This document shows, in pieces, positions 8,287 to 16,543 of a DNA stretch of 64,000 nucleotides. The notes under the pieces were generated by a model. The model worked only from the letters and a program-made list of their open reading frames with translations. It ran no database searches and had not been told where the DNA came from. The translations under genes and the position numbers were made by a program. Source of the stretch: Palleronia aestuarii (lineage in GTDB: Bacteria > Pseudomonadota > Alphaproteobacteria > Rhodobacterales > Rhodobacteraceae); NCBI RefSeq assembly GCF_003253995.1, contig NZ_QKZL01000019.1, positions 1 through 64,000 on the forward strand. Reading direction: 5' to 3'. The first letter of the stretch is position 1. Every line of letters begins with the position of its first letter.

Positions 8287-9266
8287 TGGCCGAGACCGCG
8301 ACTGACCCCGTGCCCTCCGCCGCGAGCCCCGCATCGAGCGGCATGCCCATGCTTCACAAGGCGATCTTCGCGATCCTTCTCGCGGCGCTCCTGGTGCTGC
8401 CCTTCCTCGTCTACCCGGTCTTCGCGATGAAGGCGATGTGCTTCGCGCTCTTCGCCGCCGCCTTCAACCTGCTCCTGGGCTTCGGTGGGCTCCTGTCCTT
8501 CGGCCATGCCGCCTATTTCGGCGGGGCGAGCTACATCGCGGCCCATGCCGCCAAGGTCTGGGGCTTCACGCCCGAGCTCGCCGTGCTGACGGGCACGGCG
8601 GCTGCGGCCCTTCTCGGGCTCGCCATCGGCGCGCTCGCGATCCGGCGGCAGGGCATCTACTTCGCCATGGTCACGCTCGCCTTCGCGCAGATGGTCTATT
8701 TCTTCGCGCTCCAGGCCGAATTCACCGGCGGCGAGGACGGGATCCAGTCCGTGCCGCGCGGCGACCTCTTCGGGATCGTGCCGATGGGCAGCAACCTCGC
8801 GCTCTACTTCTTCGTCCTCGCCGTGACCTTCGGCGGCATCCTCTGCCTCTACCGCATCGTCCACTCGCCCTTCGGCCAGGTCCTGAAGGCGATCCGCGAG
8901 AACGAACCGCGCGCGATCTCGCTGGGCTACCGGGTGAACCGCTACAAGCTCGCGGTCTTCACCCTCTCGGCCACCTTCGCGGGGCTTGCGGGCGCGACGA
9001 AGAGCCAGGTCTTCCAGCTGGCCTCGCTCACCGACGTCCACTGGTCGATGTCGGGCGAGGTGGTGCTGATGACGCTCCTGGGCGGGATGGGCACGATCTT
9101 CGGGCCGCTCGTCGGCGCCACGGTGATCGTCGCACTGCAGAACTACCTCGCGAGCTTCGGCGCCTGGGTCACGATCATCCAGGGCGTGATCTTCGTCCTG
9201 GGCGTGCTTCTCTTCCGGGAAGGCATCGTGGGCGTGCTGGCCCGTTGGACCGGTAGACGCCTATAA
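8286..9266 (+). CDS. livM: Liv-type ABC transporter permease (LivM family)
   Basis: This 326-residue inner-membrane permease is the LivH partner. A hydrophilic leader of about 25 residues precedes the membrane segments. LLLGFGGLLSFGHAAYFGGA and IRRQGIYFAMVTLAFAQMVY are LivM signatures, and TLLGGMGTIFGPLVGA is the coupling-loop motif. The ATG overlaps the livH stop by one base and uses a GGGAGGAG site inside the end of livH. It closes the importer operon; the next gene is on the opposite strand 34 bases away. Confidence 0.92.
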   Translation: MAETATDPVPSAASPASSGMPMLHKAIFAILLAALLVLPFLVYPVFAMKAMCFALFAAAFNLLLGFGGLLSFGHAAYFGGASYIAAHAAKVWGFTPELAVLTGTAAAALLGLAIGALAIRRQGIYFAMVTLAFAQMVYFFALQAEFTGGEDGIQSVPRGDLFGIVPMGSNLALYFFVLAVTFGGILCLYRIVHSPFGQVLKAIRENEPRAISLGYRVNRYKLAVFTLSATFAGLAGATKSQVFQLASLTDVHWSMSGEVVLMTLLGGMGTIFGPLVGATVIVALQNYLASFGAWVTIIQGVIFVLGVLLFREGIVGVLARWTGRRL

Positions 9267-9300
9267 TTTTCACATACCAATCAGGTATATGCGGGGCGAC

Positions 9301-9708
9301 CTAGATCCTGAATGGATCGGTGATCTCGACACCTGCGGGAGCGAAATCGCGGGAATTGCCCGTCACCACGACGGCGCCGCGGACGCGCGCCTGTGCCGCG
9401 ATCATCAGATCGGCGCCGGGATGGCCGATCTCGGCCGAGAGCGCGCCCCAGACCCGCGCATCCTCCGCCGTGAAGTCGAGGATGCGGTCGGAAAAGAGCG
9501 TGACCGTTCGCTCGAGCCAGGCGGCGAGATCGGTAGCGAAGGCGGGATTGCGCGCGCGCTGCAGCGCGATGCCGCGGGCGATCTCGCCCAGGGTGACGAC
9601 GCTCAGGTAGAGATTCGCCTCCGCCTGCCCGCCGAGCCAGGCCGCGACCTGCGGCGCGCGGTCGGGCCGCCGGGCCGCGGAGACGACGTCGGTGTCGAGG
9701 ATGTACAT
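9301..9708 (-). CDS. vapC: PIN-domain toxin, VapC-like ribonuclease
   Basis: This 135-residue protein carries a PIN domain. It starts MYILDTDVVSAARRPD with the first metal-binding Asp residues. A middle SVVTLGEIARGI gives the conserved Glu, and ADLMIAAQARV followed by VTGNSRDF gives the C-terminal acidic cluster. PIN toxins of this group cleave RNA in a Mg-dependent way and are held inactive by a cognate antitoxin. The start at 9708 lies one base after the antitoxin stop, the standard antitoxin-first order. A longer reading to 9837 would run into the antitoxin gene and was rejected. Confidence 0.9.
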   Translation of the reverse strand: MYILDTDVVSAARRPDRAPQVAAWLGGQAEANLYLSVVTLGEIARGIALQRARNPAFATDLAAWLERTVTLFSDRILDFTAEDARVWGALSAEIGHPGADLMIAAQARVRGAVVVTGNSRDFAPAGVEITDPFRI

Positions 9709-9709
9709 C

Positions 9710-9961
9710 TCAGAAGGCGACGTCGCGCGGGGCCGCCGAGGCGCGGTCCGTCTCCTCCTCGGGAAGGCCCGGGAAGGCCATGAGATGGTCGGCGAAGCTC
9801 TCGCGCCGCGCGCTGGCCCCGGCGACGAGGCGGGCATATTCCGCGGCCGCGACGATCACCACCGCGGGCTTGCCACGGCGCGAGACCTCCTGCGGCCGGC
9901 CCGCGAGCGCGGCCTCGACCACGGCGCTGAACCGGTTCTTCGCATCCTGCAACGTCAGCAT
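9710..9961 (-). CDS. Phd/YefM-family antitoxin
   Basis: This 83-residue protein begins MLTLQDAKNRFSAVVEAALAG and continues RRGKPAVVIVAAAEY, the N-terminal DNA-binding fold of Phd/YefM antitoxins. The C-terminal 30 residues would wrap the toxin. It directly precedes the PIN toxin gene and the pair is probably autoregulated. Upstream (9962-10018) is a short AT-richer stretch with the alternating TAGCTAG-type sequence CTAGCTATCTGACTAGCTAG (about 9980-10000), a plausible autoregulatory operator. Confidence 0.88.
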   Translation of the reverse strand: MLTLQDAKNRFSAVVEAALAGRPQEVSRRGKPAVVIVAAAEYARLVAGASARRESFADHLMAFPGLPEEETDRASAAPRDVAF

Positions 9962-9979
9962 GACCCATTCCCAAAACTG

Positions 9980-10001
9980 GCTAGCTATCTGACTAGCTAG
10001 T
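9980..10001. promoter_or_regulatory. Candidate autoregulatory operator of the toxin-antitoxin pair
   Basis: Two CTAGCTA-type units lie about 20-40 bases upstream of the antitoxin start, in the first non-coding stretch on that side. Each unit is self-complementary. Phd/YefM antitoxins bind short palindromes overlapping their own promoter, so the position fits. This rests on sequence symmetry and position only. Confidence 0.45.
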
Positions 10002-10018
10002 TATGGGAAAGATGCGGG

Positions 10019-10345
10019 TCAAGCCGAAACGGATTGGATGCTCTCGAAGATCTCGAGTTCGGGCGGGCCGAGATAGAGATCGGTCTTCGGGCGCACGCCG
10101 CTATGGGCGGCGCGGAACGCGTCCGAGCGCGTCCAGGCCTCGAAGGCCGCCCGGTCGCGCCAGGCGGTGTGCGAGGCGTAGAGCGTATGGTCGTCCTTCG
10201 TCGCGCCGCGCATGAGGTGGAACGCCACGAACCCGTCCACCTCCTTGAGGTGGCTGTCGCGGCTGAGCCACATCTCCTCGAAGGCGCTCTCCTGGCCGAG
10301 CGCGACCTTGAAGCGGTTCATCGTCAGATACATCGGCTCCCCCAT
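10019..10345 (-). CDS. Antibiotic biosynthesis monooxygenase (ABM) domain protein
   Basis: This 108-residue protein of the dimeric alpha/beta-barrel type contains MNRFKVALGQESAFEEMW, then a GFVAFHLMRG strand and SHTAWRDRAAFEAWTRSDAFRAAH. That pattern is typical of ABM-domain proteins, which include heme-degrading and quinol mono-oxygenases. The start at 10345 has GGAGGG about 9 bases upstream. The next ATG (10333, MYLTMNRF) matches many relatives but has a ribosome-binding site too close. No neighbour suggests a substrate. A heme-related role is possible for a protein of this size but is not shown. Confidence 0.8.
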   Translation of the reverse strand: MGEPMYLTMNRFKVALGQESAFEEMWLSRDSHLKEVDGFVAFHLMRGATKDDHTLYASHTAWRDRAAFEAWTRSDAFRAAHSGVRPKTDLYLGPPELEIFESIQSVSA

Positions 10346-10427
10346 GTGGCCTGTCCCTCCGCGAGATAGGGCCGGACCGCCCGGCGTCACCGGGCGGGCA
10401 ATGAAACGGGGGATACGACGGGCGCGA

Positions 10428-10652
10428 TCAGGCGCCGTAAGCGTGGTCCCGCGCGATCGTGTCGATCTGGTCGCGCCCGATGCCGATATCGGCGAGGTCG
10501 CGGGCGCTGAGTGCCATGAGTTCCTCGCGAACCCGGCGGTAGTCGCGATGCTGCGCCCGCCGCGCCGCCGTGGCCGCAACGGCCTCGGAGAGGCGGGCAC
10601 GAAGGCCGGCGAAGGGACGGGGGGAGAAGGAAGCGGTGCTCGTATGGGCCAT
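10428..10652 (-). CDS. DUF1127 small protein
   Basis: This 74-residue basic protein ends in REELMALSARDLADIGIGRDQIDTIAR, the DUF1127 (YjiS-like) motif. Such short arginine-rich proteins are very common in Rhodobacterales and Rhizobiales. Some bind RNA or influence phosphate and small-RNA metabolism. An AAGGA site lies 7 bases before the ATG at 10652. It is transcribed away from the glucan gene, sharing a roughly 210-base upstream region with it. Confidence 0.88.
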   Translation of the reverse strand: MAHTSTASFSPRPFAGLRARLSEAVAATAARRAQHRDYRRVREELMALSARDLADIGIGRDQIDTIARDHAYGA

Positions 10653-10866
10653 GAACGAAATCCTTTTGCTGCAGTGTGCTGCCGTTGAACCCGACCTAGC
10701 CACGATGCTGCAGACGCACAACGAACGGCGAGGCAATGCCGCGTTGCAGCAAGCGCATGGCCGGCCGGGCCGGAACACGCCCATCTCCGGACCTGCCGAC
10801 AGGGACAACTCGCCACTCCCCGCGCGCCTTGCTAGGAGGGGGCGGGGACAGGGAACGGGACCGACC

Positions 10867-12456
10867 ATGACGACATGCAGAGCGCTCTCGCGCCGGAGCT
10901 TCTTGATGACCACGACGGCGCTTCTCGCGACGTCCTTTCTGCCCGGGCGGGGTGCCGCCCAGGACGCGCCCGAGGAGGAGGCGAGGCCCTTCGACTTCGA
11001 CATGCTGACCGCGCGGGCCGAGGAGCTCGCGGGCGCGCCCTATGCTGCGCCCGAACCCGCCGAGGGGCTGCCCGAGGGCCTGAGCTACGATCTCTACCGC
11101 CAGATCGCCTTCGACCCCACCGCTGCGCGCTGGGATTTCCCGGGCTCGAACTTCCGGCTCCACGCCTTCCACCTGGGCTGGCTCTTTCCGGCCGCGGTGC
11201 CGCTCCACGACGTCGACGGCGGGACGGAGCAGGACTTCGTCTTCACCACCGACGATTTCGACTACCGTCACGAGGCCGCCGACGTGCTGCCCCCGCATGC
11301 GGAGCTTCCGGGCGTGGCGGGCTTCCGCATCCATTACCCGCTGAACCGCGCGGACATCTACGACGAGCTCCTGGCGTTCCAGGGGGCGAGCTATTTCCGG
11401 GCGCTCGGGCGCGGCAATGCCTACGGGCTCAGCGCGCGCGGCCTCGCCATCGACACGGCGAGCGAGCGGCCGGAGGAATTCCCGACCTTCATCGAGTTCT
11501 ATCTCGAGCGGCCCGCGCCCGGCGCGCGGACGATCACGTTCTATGCGCTCCTGGACAGCCCCAGCGTCGCGGGCGCCTACCGCTTCGTCGTCACGCCCGG
11601 GCGCGAAACGGCGATGGACGTGACCGCGCGGCTGAGGTTCCGCACCGACGTGGCCAATCTCGGCGTGGCGCCGCTCACCTCGATGTTCCTCTTTTCCGAG
11701 GCGAACCGGTCGGCTTTCGACGATTACCGCCCGCAGGTCCACGACAGCGAGGGGCTGATCATCGAGCGCGGCGATGGCGACGTACTCTGGCGCGCGCTCA
11801 ACAATCCGCCGCGGCTCTCGAAATCGATCTTCTCAGAACCGGACGCGCGTGCCTTTGGTCTCTACCAGCGCGACCGCCGCTTCGAGAGCTACCAGGATGC
11901 CGGGGCGCATTACCAGGATCGCCCCTCCATCCGGGTCGAGCGGCAGGGCGATTGGGGCCCCGGGACGGTGCAACTCGTGGAGATCCCCACCGATATCGAG
12001 GCCAACGACAACATCGTGGCCTATTGGCAGCCCGACGAGAGCCCCCGCGCGGGCGAGGCGCGGGAGTACAGCTACCGCCTCGTCTGGGGCATGATGATGC
12101 CCGAGGACGGTACGCGGCTCGCGCATGTGGCCGAGACCCGGACCGGTCAGGGCGGCATCTCTGGCGTCCCCTACGAGGGGCAGGCGCGCAAGTTCGTGGT
12201 CGATTTCGAGGGCGGTCTGCTCGCGCGCATGGCGCCCGACGCGGAGGTGGTGCCGCAGATCACCGTGACGGGCGGCGAGGTCGTCGATCCGGTGCTCTTC
12301 AAGATCGAGGGCACCGGGACGTGGCGGCTCGCCTTCGACGTGGAGCCCGCGTCCGAGACCGAGCCCGGCGCCGTGATCGAGCTCATGGCGCATGTGGAGG
12401 GCTACGACCAGCGGCTGACGGAGATCTGGATGTTCCAGTCGATGCCGACCGTCTGA
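10867..12456 (+). CDS. opgG: Periplasmic glucan biosynthesis protein, OpgG/OpgD family
   Basis: This 529-residue exported protein acts in osmoregulated periplasmic glucan synthesis. It begins with a twin-arginine leader (SRRSFLM followed by a hydrophobic stretch and GRGAAQ), as in OpgD, so Tat export is likely. Family blocks include YDLYRQIAFDP, SYFRALGRGNAYGLSARGLAI, EFPTFIEFYLERP and the C-terminal YSYRLVWGMM. The fold is a beta-sandwich domain followed by an Ig-like domain. The glucosyltransferase OpgH is not in this window. Start chosen at 10867, just before the Tat motif; an upstream frame extension lacks coding character. It converges with the next gene, leaving 10 bases between the two stop codons. 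Confidence 0.9.
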   Translation: MTTCRALSRRSFLMTTTALLATSFLPGRGAAQDAPEEEARPFDFDMLTARAEELAGAPYAAPEPAEGLPEGLSYDLYRQIAFDPTAARWDFPGSNFRLHAFHLGWLFPAAVPLHDVDGGTEQDFVFTTDDFDYRHEAADVLPPHAELPGVAGFRIHYPLNRADIYDELLAFQGASYFRALGRGNAYGLSARGLAIDTASERPEEFPTFIEFYLERPAPGARTITFYALLDSPSVAGAYRFVVTPGRETAMDVTARLRFRTDVANLGVAPLTSMFLFSEANRSAFDDYRPQVHDSEGLIIERGDGDVLWRALNNPPRLSKSIFSEPDARAFGLYQRDRRFESYQDAGAHYQDRPSIRVERQGDWGPGTVQLVEIPTDIEANDNIVAYWQPDESPRAGEAREYSYRLVWGMMMPEDGTRLAHVAETRTGQGGISGVPYEGQARKFVVDFEGGLLARMAPDAEVVPQITVTGGEVVDPVLFKIEGTGTWRLAFDVEPASETEPGAVIELMAHVEGYDQRLTEIWMFQSMPTV

Positions 12457-12466
12457 TCTAGCAGGC

Positions 12467-13666
12467 TCAGAACGCGTGCTCGTAGCGGACGGAGATCCGC
12501 GCGCGGGTCTCGCGGGCCTGCCGTCCGAGGCCGAGCGTGACGCCGAGCCGCCGCGCGGCGTCCGGAAACCGCCGTTCCAGCCCGATCTCCGCGCTGCGCG
12601 CGCAGCGCGAGACCGTCTCGATCTCCCGCGCCTCCCGGCATTCGAGGCGCGGCGAGACGGAAAGCACGGCGCGCGCCTCCTCCACCGGGCGGGTGTCGAG
12701 CGCGATGTCGAGATCGGGGCTCAGCGCGAGTGCGAGCGTCGCGGCACGGCCGTCCCCGAGGGAGAAGGCGCGCCGCCCGTCGTGCCACATCCGCGTCCGG
12801 CGGGGCGCAGCCTGCCCATAGGCGAGCGAGAGACGCGGACGCAGGCGCAGGCCGCCCGTCCCGACAAAGCCGCTGAGCGTCCCGCCGACCGTCGCCCGCG
12901 GCATGGAATGGGCCCCCTCGAAGTCGAGGTCCCGCGCGGCATGACGTCCGAAGGCGCGGTCGATCCCGAACGACACGTAACCGTCGAGATAAAGCGCGTC
13001 TCCGAGGCTTCGGACCGCATAGGTGCCGAACGCGGCCCCGATCCGGTGCGCGGCCTCGGGATCGCCGCCGCCCGAGCGGTCCCGGGCGATCTCCGCACCG
13101 AGGTAATAGCCGAGCATCAGCGTTTCCGAATGCATCCGCTCGCGCAGGGTCCGGACCTCCACACGGGCCTCGAGGCGGCCGGACGGCGCCTTCTCGACGT
13201 CGAAGCTTCCCAGAACGAGACGGCGCCTCCGCCCGTCGAAGCTGCCGGACTGGCCGAAGAACCGGCCGTCCGAGCGCCAGGTTCCCGCCTCGAGCCCGGC
13301 CGTCCCCTCGAGGTCGAAGGGCACGACGTTGCGCCCGGCATATCCCGCCCCGTCGAACGTGCGCAGGGTGCGGCGTGCCGCGGCGAAGCGGTCGCGTGCC
13401 GCCTCCATCATCCGGCGGTCGGTGTCGAGCGTCGCGTCGACCGCGCTGCGCGCCGTGCCGAGGACCCGGCCGCGGATCCGCATCCGCGCCGTGAGCGCCT
13501 CGGAGCCGATCTCCGCCGGGGCGGGCAGGGCGGCCAGGACGATCGTCTCGTCTGCGGCCGCCGGGGTGGCGGCGAGGGACAGGACGGTAAGGGCCAGACG
13601 CCCGGCCCGCAGGCCGAGCCTGCGCCGCCATCCGGGTCTCCGGGACGGAACCTTTCGGGGTAACAT
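12467..13666 (-). CDS. Autotransporter-type outer-membrane beta-barrel protein
   Basis: This 399-residue protein has a signal peptide (RLALTVLSLAATPAAA) and a C-terminal region of alternating amphipathic strands. It ends in ISVRYEHAF, with the terminal Phe recognised by the Bam machinery. The last 250 residues look like an autotransporter beta-domain (YLDGYVSFGIDRAFGRH, GGLRLRPRLSLAYG). The N-terminal part is short and carries no recognisable passenger. It may be a lone barrel or an adhesin-like small autotransporter. A GGAGC site precedes the ATG. The function is unknown. Confidence 0.7.
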   Translation of the reverse strand: MLPRKVPSRRPGWRRRLGLRAGRLALTVLSLAATPAAADETIVLAALPAPAEIGSEALTARMRIRGRVLGTARSAVDATLDTDRRMMEAARDRFAAARRTLRTFDGAGYAGRNVVPFDLEGTAGLEAGTWRSDGRFFGQSGSFDGRRRRLVLGSFDVEKAPSGRLEARVEVRTLRERMHSETLMLGYYLGAEIARDRSGGGDPEAAHRIGAAFGTYAVRSLGDALYLDGYVSFGIDRAFGRHAARDLDFEGAHSMPRATVGGTLSGFVGTGGLRLRPRLSLAYGQAAPRRTRMWHDGRRAFSLGDGRAATLALALSPDLDIALDTRPVEEARAVLSVSPRLECREAREIETVSRCARSAEIGLERRFPDAARRLGVTLGLGRQARETRARISVRYEHAF

Positions 13667-13898
13667 GTGGGCGGTGCTCCGCTCTTGCTTGCTGCTCTGG
13701 GAAATCGGTCGCGCGGTGGGCGCGGTTCGGTCTCAGGCGGCAATTGTGGCGAAACGTCGTTGCCAAAAGATTGATGCGAAGCGTTTGAGAACCGCCCGCT
13801 GTTACGGCGGGCGGAAATTCGTGAGCGACATGCAGACAGGAACACAAGCGACTGATACGGAACGAAAGTCCTGCGTCAGGCGCTCATGGCGCGACCCA

Positions 13899-15350
13899 TC
13901 ACTGGATGTCGCGGATCGCCGGATAGGCGGCGCGGAAGGCCGCGTAGCCCTCGTCGAAGGCGTCCTTCAGCCCCGCGTCGGGTTCGATCCGCGCGCCGAT
14001 TCCGGGCGGTGTCGCCACGCTCTCGGGATCGGCGCCTGTCGCGGCGATCTGGCCCAGCCGCGCCGCGCCCTGCGCCGCGCCGAACTCGCCGCCCTCGGGC
14101 AGGTCGAGCGGCACGTCGAGCACCGTGGCGAGGAGGTGCAGCCAGTAGCGCGAGCGCGTGCCGCCGCCGATGGCGATCAGCCGGTCGATCCGGGCGCCTG
14201 CCGCCTTCAGCGCCTCGTGGCTGTCCCTGAGCCCGTAGGCCACGCCCTCGAGCACGGCGCGGGTCATGTCGTCGCGCGCCGTCTCGGCACCGAGACCGGT
14301 GAAGCTGCCGCGGATGACCGCGTCGTTATGCGGCGTCCGTTCGCCCGAAAGATAGGGCAGGAACCGCACCCGCCCGGGGGCTTCGAGCCGCTCTCCGAGC
14401 GTCGCGGTCAGCTCGGCGGGCGAGACGCCCGCGATCCGCGCGAACCAGTTGAGCCCGTCCGTGGCCGAGAGCATGACCCCCATCTGGTACCAAAGCCCCG
14501 GCACGGCATGGCAGAAGGTGTGCAGCGCCGAGGCCGGATCGGGTCGGTAGCCGTCGCGCGCGGCCAGAAGCACGCCCGACGTGCCGAGCGAGAGGAACCC
14601 CTCGCCCTCGCGTAGCGCGCCGATCCCGCAGGCGGCGGCCGCGTTGTCGCCCGCGCCGCCCGCCACCACGACAGGCCCTTCGAGCCCCCAGGCCGTGCGG
14701 AGATCGGAGCGAAGCTCGCCTGCCGGCTCGGACCCCTCGACGAGGCGGGGCATCTGCGCGCGCTCCATGCCGCCCGCCGCGAGAAGCGCGTCCGACCAGG
14801 CACGGGCGCCCACGTCGAGCCAGGCCGTGCCCGCCGCGTCCGACATGTCGGTGACGTGCTCGCCCGTGAGATAGAGGTTGAGATAGGCCGCAGGCAGGAG
14901 CACCTTCGCCACCCGCGCGAAGGCCTCGGGCTCGTGGCGGCGGACCCAGGCGAGCTTCGGCGCGGTGAAGCCCGGAAAGACGATGTTGCCCGAGGCCTCG
15001 CGCACGCCGTCGGTCGCATCGAGTGCCGCGGCCTCCTCGTGCGCGCGGGTGTCGTTCCACAGGATGCAGGGCCGGATCACCCCGTCGTCCGCATCGAGGA
15101 GCGTCGCGCCGTGCATGTGCCCTGCCACGCCGATCCCCTTCAGCCCCGCGAAGTCCGGATACGTTTCCTTGAGCTCGCGCACCGCGCCCTCGAGCGCGTC
15201 GATCCAGTGGGCCGGGTCCTGCTCGCTCCAGCCCGGATGCGGGTGGCGGACGTCGTAATGCCGCTCCGCCGCTCCGATCGGCTGGCCGCCCTCGTCCACC
15301 AAGAGCGCCCTGAGCCCGGACGTACCGAGATCGATCCCGAGATAGCTCAT
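13899..15350 (-). CDS. xylB: Xylulokinase
   Basis: This 483-residue FGGY-family sugar kinase would phosphorylate D-xylulose at C5 using ATP. It begins MSYLGIDLGTSGLRALLVDE, the phosphate-1 loop. GWSEQDPAHWIDAL and IGVAGHMHGATLLD follow, and the last has the sugar-binding region with the M-H-G sequence specific to xylulokinases. GAGDNAAAACGIG holds the catalytic Asp. The C-terminal half shows FLPYLSGERTPHND and a GGGTRS phosphate loop. Xylose isomerase and a sugar importer are not adjacent, so the pathway partners must lie elsewhere. It is divergent from the tartrate operon. Confidence 0.93.
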   Translation of the reverse strand: MSYLGIDLGTSGLRALLVDEGGQPIGAAERHYDVRHPHPGWSEQDPAHWIDALEGAVRELKETYPDFAGLKGIGVAGHMHGATLLDADDGVIRPCILWNDTRAHEEAAALDATDGVREASGNIVFPGFTAPKLAWVRRHEPEAFARVAKVLLPAAYLNLYLTGEHVTDMSDAAGTAWLDVGARAWSDALLAAGGMERAQMPRLVEGSEPAGELRSDLRTAWGLEGPVVVAGGAGDNAAAACGIGALREGEGFLSLGTSGVLLAARDGYRPDPASALHTFCHAVPGLWYQMGVMLSATDGLNWFARIAGVSPAELTATLGERLEAPGRVRFLPYLSGERTPHNDAVIRGSFTGLGAETARDDMTRAVLEGVAYGLRDSHEALKAAGARIDRLIAIGGGTRSRYWLHLLATVLDVPLDLPEGGEFGAAQGAARLGQIAATGADPESVATPPGIGARIEPDAGLKDAFDEGYAAFRAAYPAIRDIQ

Positions 15351-15417
15351 CCTGCCTCCTCCCCTCGCGGGGTCCGTCTGTCATTTCCCCGCGCACAGTG
15401 CCGTCCCGACGCCGGGT

Positions 15418-15431
15418 TGCAAGCGCTTTAC
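15418..15431. promoter_or_regulatory. LacI/GalR-type operator candidate
   Basis: In the 220-base region between the divergent xylB and tctC genes is TGCAAGCGCTTTAC. Its core AAGCGCTT is palindromic and fits the AANCGNTT core of LacI/GalR-family operators. It lies about 70 bases before xylB and 140 before the tctC-like gene. A sugar-responsive regulator on xylB is the simplest reading. No LacI-type gene is in the window. Confidence 0.55.
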
Positions 15432-15570
15432 CGCGCGGCCGCTCTTTTGGTGGGTCCGCAGGAAGGGGGTTCCCGTTCCGCTGCAAGGCCTTATGCTGCA
15501 CGGATGAAGAGGTGCGGACGGGATGGCGGGGAGGCCGTTCTGCCGCTTGCCTCAAGGAGGAGAACATTCC

Positions 15571-16533
15571 ATGCGCCTGATCGCCCTGTCCGCCGCCGCC
15601 CTGATGGCCGCCGGTGCCGTGTCCGCCCAGTCGGACGGCGGCTCCGCCGAGGATTTCCCGACCAAGCAGATGACCTACATCATTCCGTTCAACGCGGGCG
15701 GAGAATCCGATCTCTCCGCGCGCTTCCAGCAGGCCGAATGGGAGGCGGTGACGGGCCATCCGGTCGTCATCCAGTACCAGCCCGGCGCCGGCGGGGCGCA
15801 GGCCTGGTCGCAGCTCAACCAGATCGCGGGCGACGGCTACACGATCATGGGGATCAACCTGCCGCACACGGTGCTGCAGCCGATGGAGGGCTCGGTCGGC
15901 TACGAGACCGACGACCTGACCCCGGTGAACTATTTCCACTACACGCCCGACGCGATCTTCGTGCCGCAGGACAGCCAGTTCGAGACGCTCGAGGATCTCG
16001 TGACCTATGCCGGCGAGAATCCCGGCCTCGTGACCTTCGCGGGCTCGGGGTCGAACTCGTCCAACAACCTCGCGCAGGCGAAGTTCGACGGGCTCGCCGA
16101 CATCACCACCACCTATATCCCGTTCTCGGGCACCGGCCCCTCGATCACCGCGGTCCTGGGCGGGCAGACCATGGCCGGGTTCAATTACGCCACCTCGGGC
16201 GTGAACCAGGGCGAGGAGCTCCGGATGCTCGCCGTCGCGGCCGAGGAGCGGCTGCCGGCCTTCCCGGACGTACCGACCTTCACCGAGCTCGGCTACGACC
16301 TCGTGGGCGGGGCCTATCGCGGCGTCGCGGTGCCAGACTCGACCCCCGAGGAACTGCGCCAGCGCGTCTCCGACATCGTGACCGAGATCAACGAGCGCCC
16401 CGACTTCATCGAGAAGATGGAGACGAACGGCTTCGTGCTGACCGATATCGGCTACGGCGACATGGACGCGTTCCTCGAGGAGATGAAGGCCGAATACGCC
16501 GAAGGGGCGGAGGCGCTCGGAATCGGCGGCTGA
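15571..16533 (+). CDS. tctC: Tripartite tricarboxylate transporter substrate-binding protein (TctC/Bug family)
   Basis: This 320-residue periplasmic receptor has a signal peptide of about 19 residues, then FPTKQMTYIIPFNAGGESDL, the phosphate-loop-like segment that binds carboxylate ligands in Bug proteins. QYQPGAGGAQAWSQL and the hinge region TFAGSGSNSSNN follow. It works with the fused membrane protein downstream. The ATG at 15571 follows AAGGAGGAGAAC. Its position ahead of tartrate/malate genes makes a C4 hydroxy-dicarboxylate such as tartrate the most likely ligand; this is inferred from context. Confidence 0.93.
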   Translation: MRLIALSAAALMAAGAVSAQSDGGSAEDFPTKQMTYIIPFNAGGESDLSARFQQAEWEAVTGHPVVIQYQPGAGGAQAWSQLNQIAGDGYTIMGINLPHTVLQPMEGSVGYETDDLTPVNYFHYTPDAIFVPQDSQFETLEDLVTYAGENPGLVTFAGSGSNSSNNLAQAKFDGLADITTTYIPFSGTGPSITAVLGGQTMAGFNYATSGVNQGEELRMLAVAAEERLPAFPDVPTFTELGYDLVGGAYRGVAVPDSTPEELRQRVSDIVTEINERPDFIEKMETNGFVLTDIGYGDMDAFLEEMKAEYAEGAEALGIGG

Positions 16534-16543
16534 GGACTTCCGA

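Noticed and set aside
10653-10866. Several CTGCAG/TGCTGC motifs between the DUF1127 and glucan genes, considered as PhaR sites
   Set aside because: None fits CTGC-N3-GCAG in full, and neither neighbour is a PHA gene.
12476-13663. A 395-codon plus-strand frame opposite the beta-barrel gene
   Set aside because: The minus-strand protein has a signal peptide, amphipathic strands and a terminal Phe; the plus-strand translation has none and is rich in Arg, Pro and Glu.
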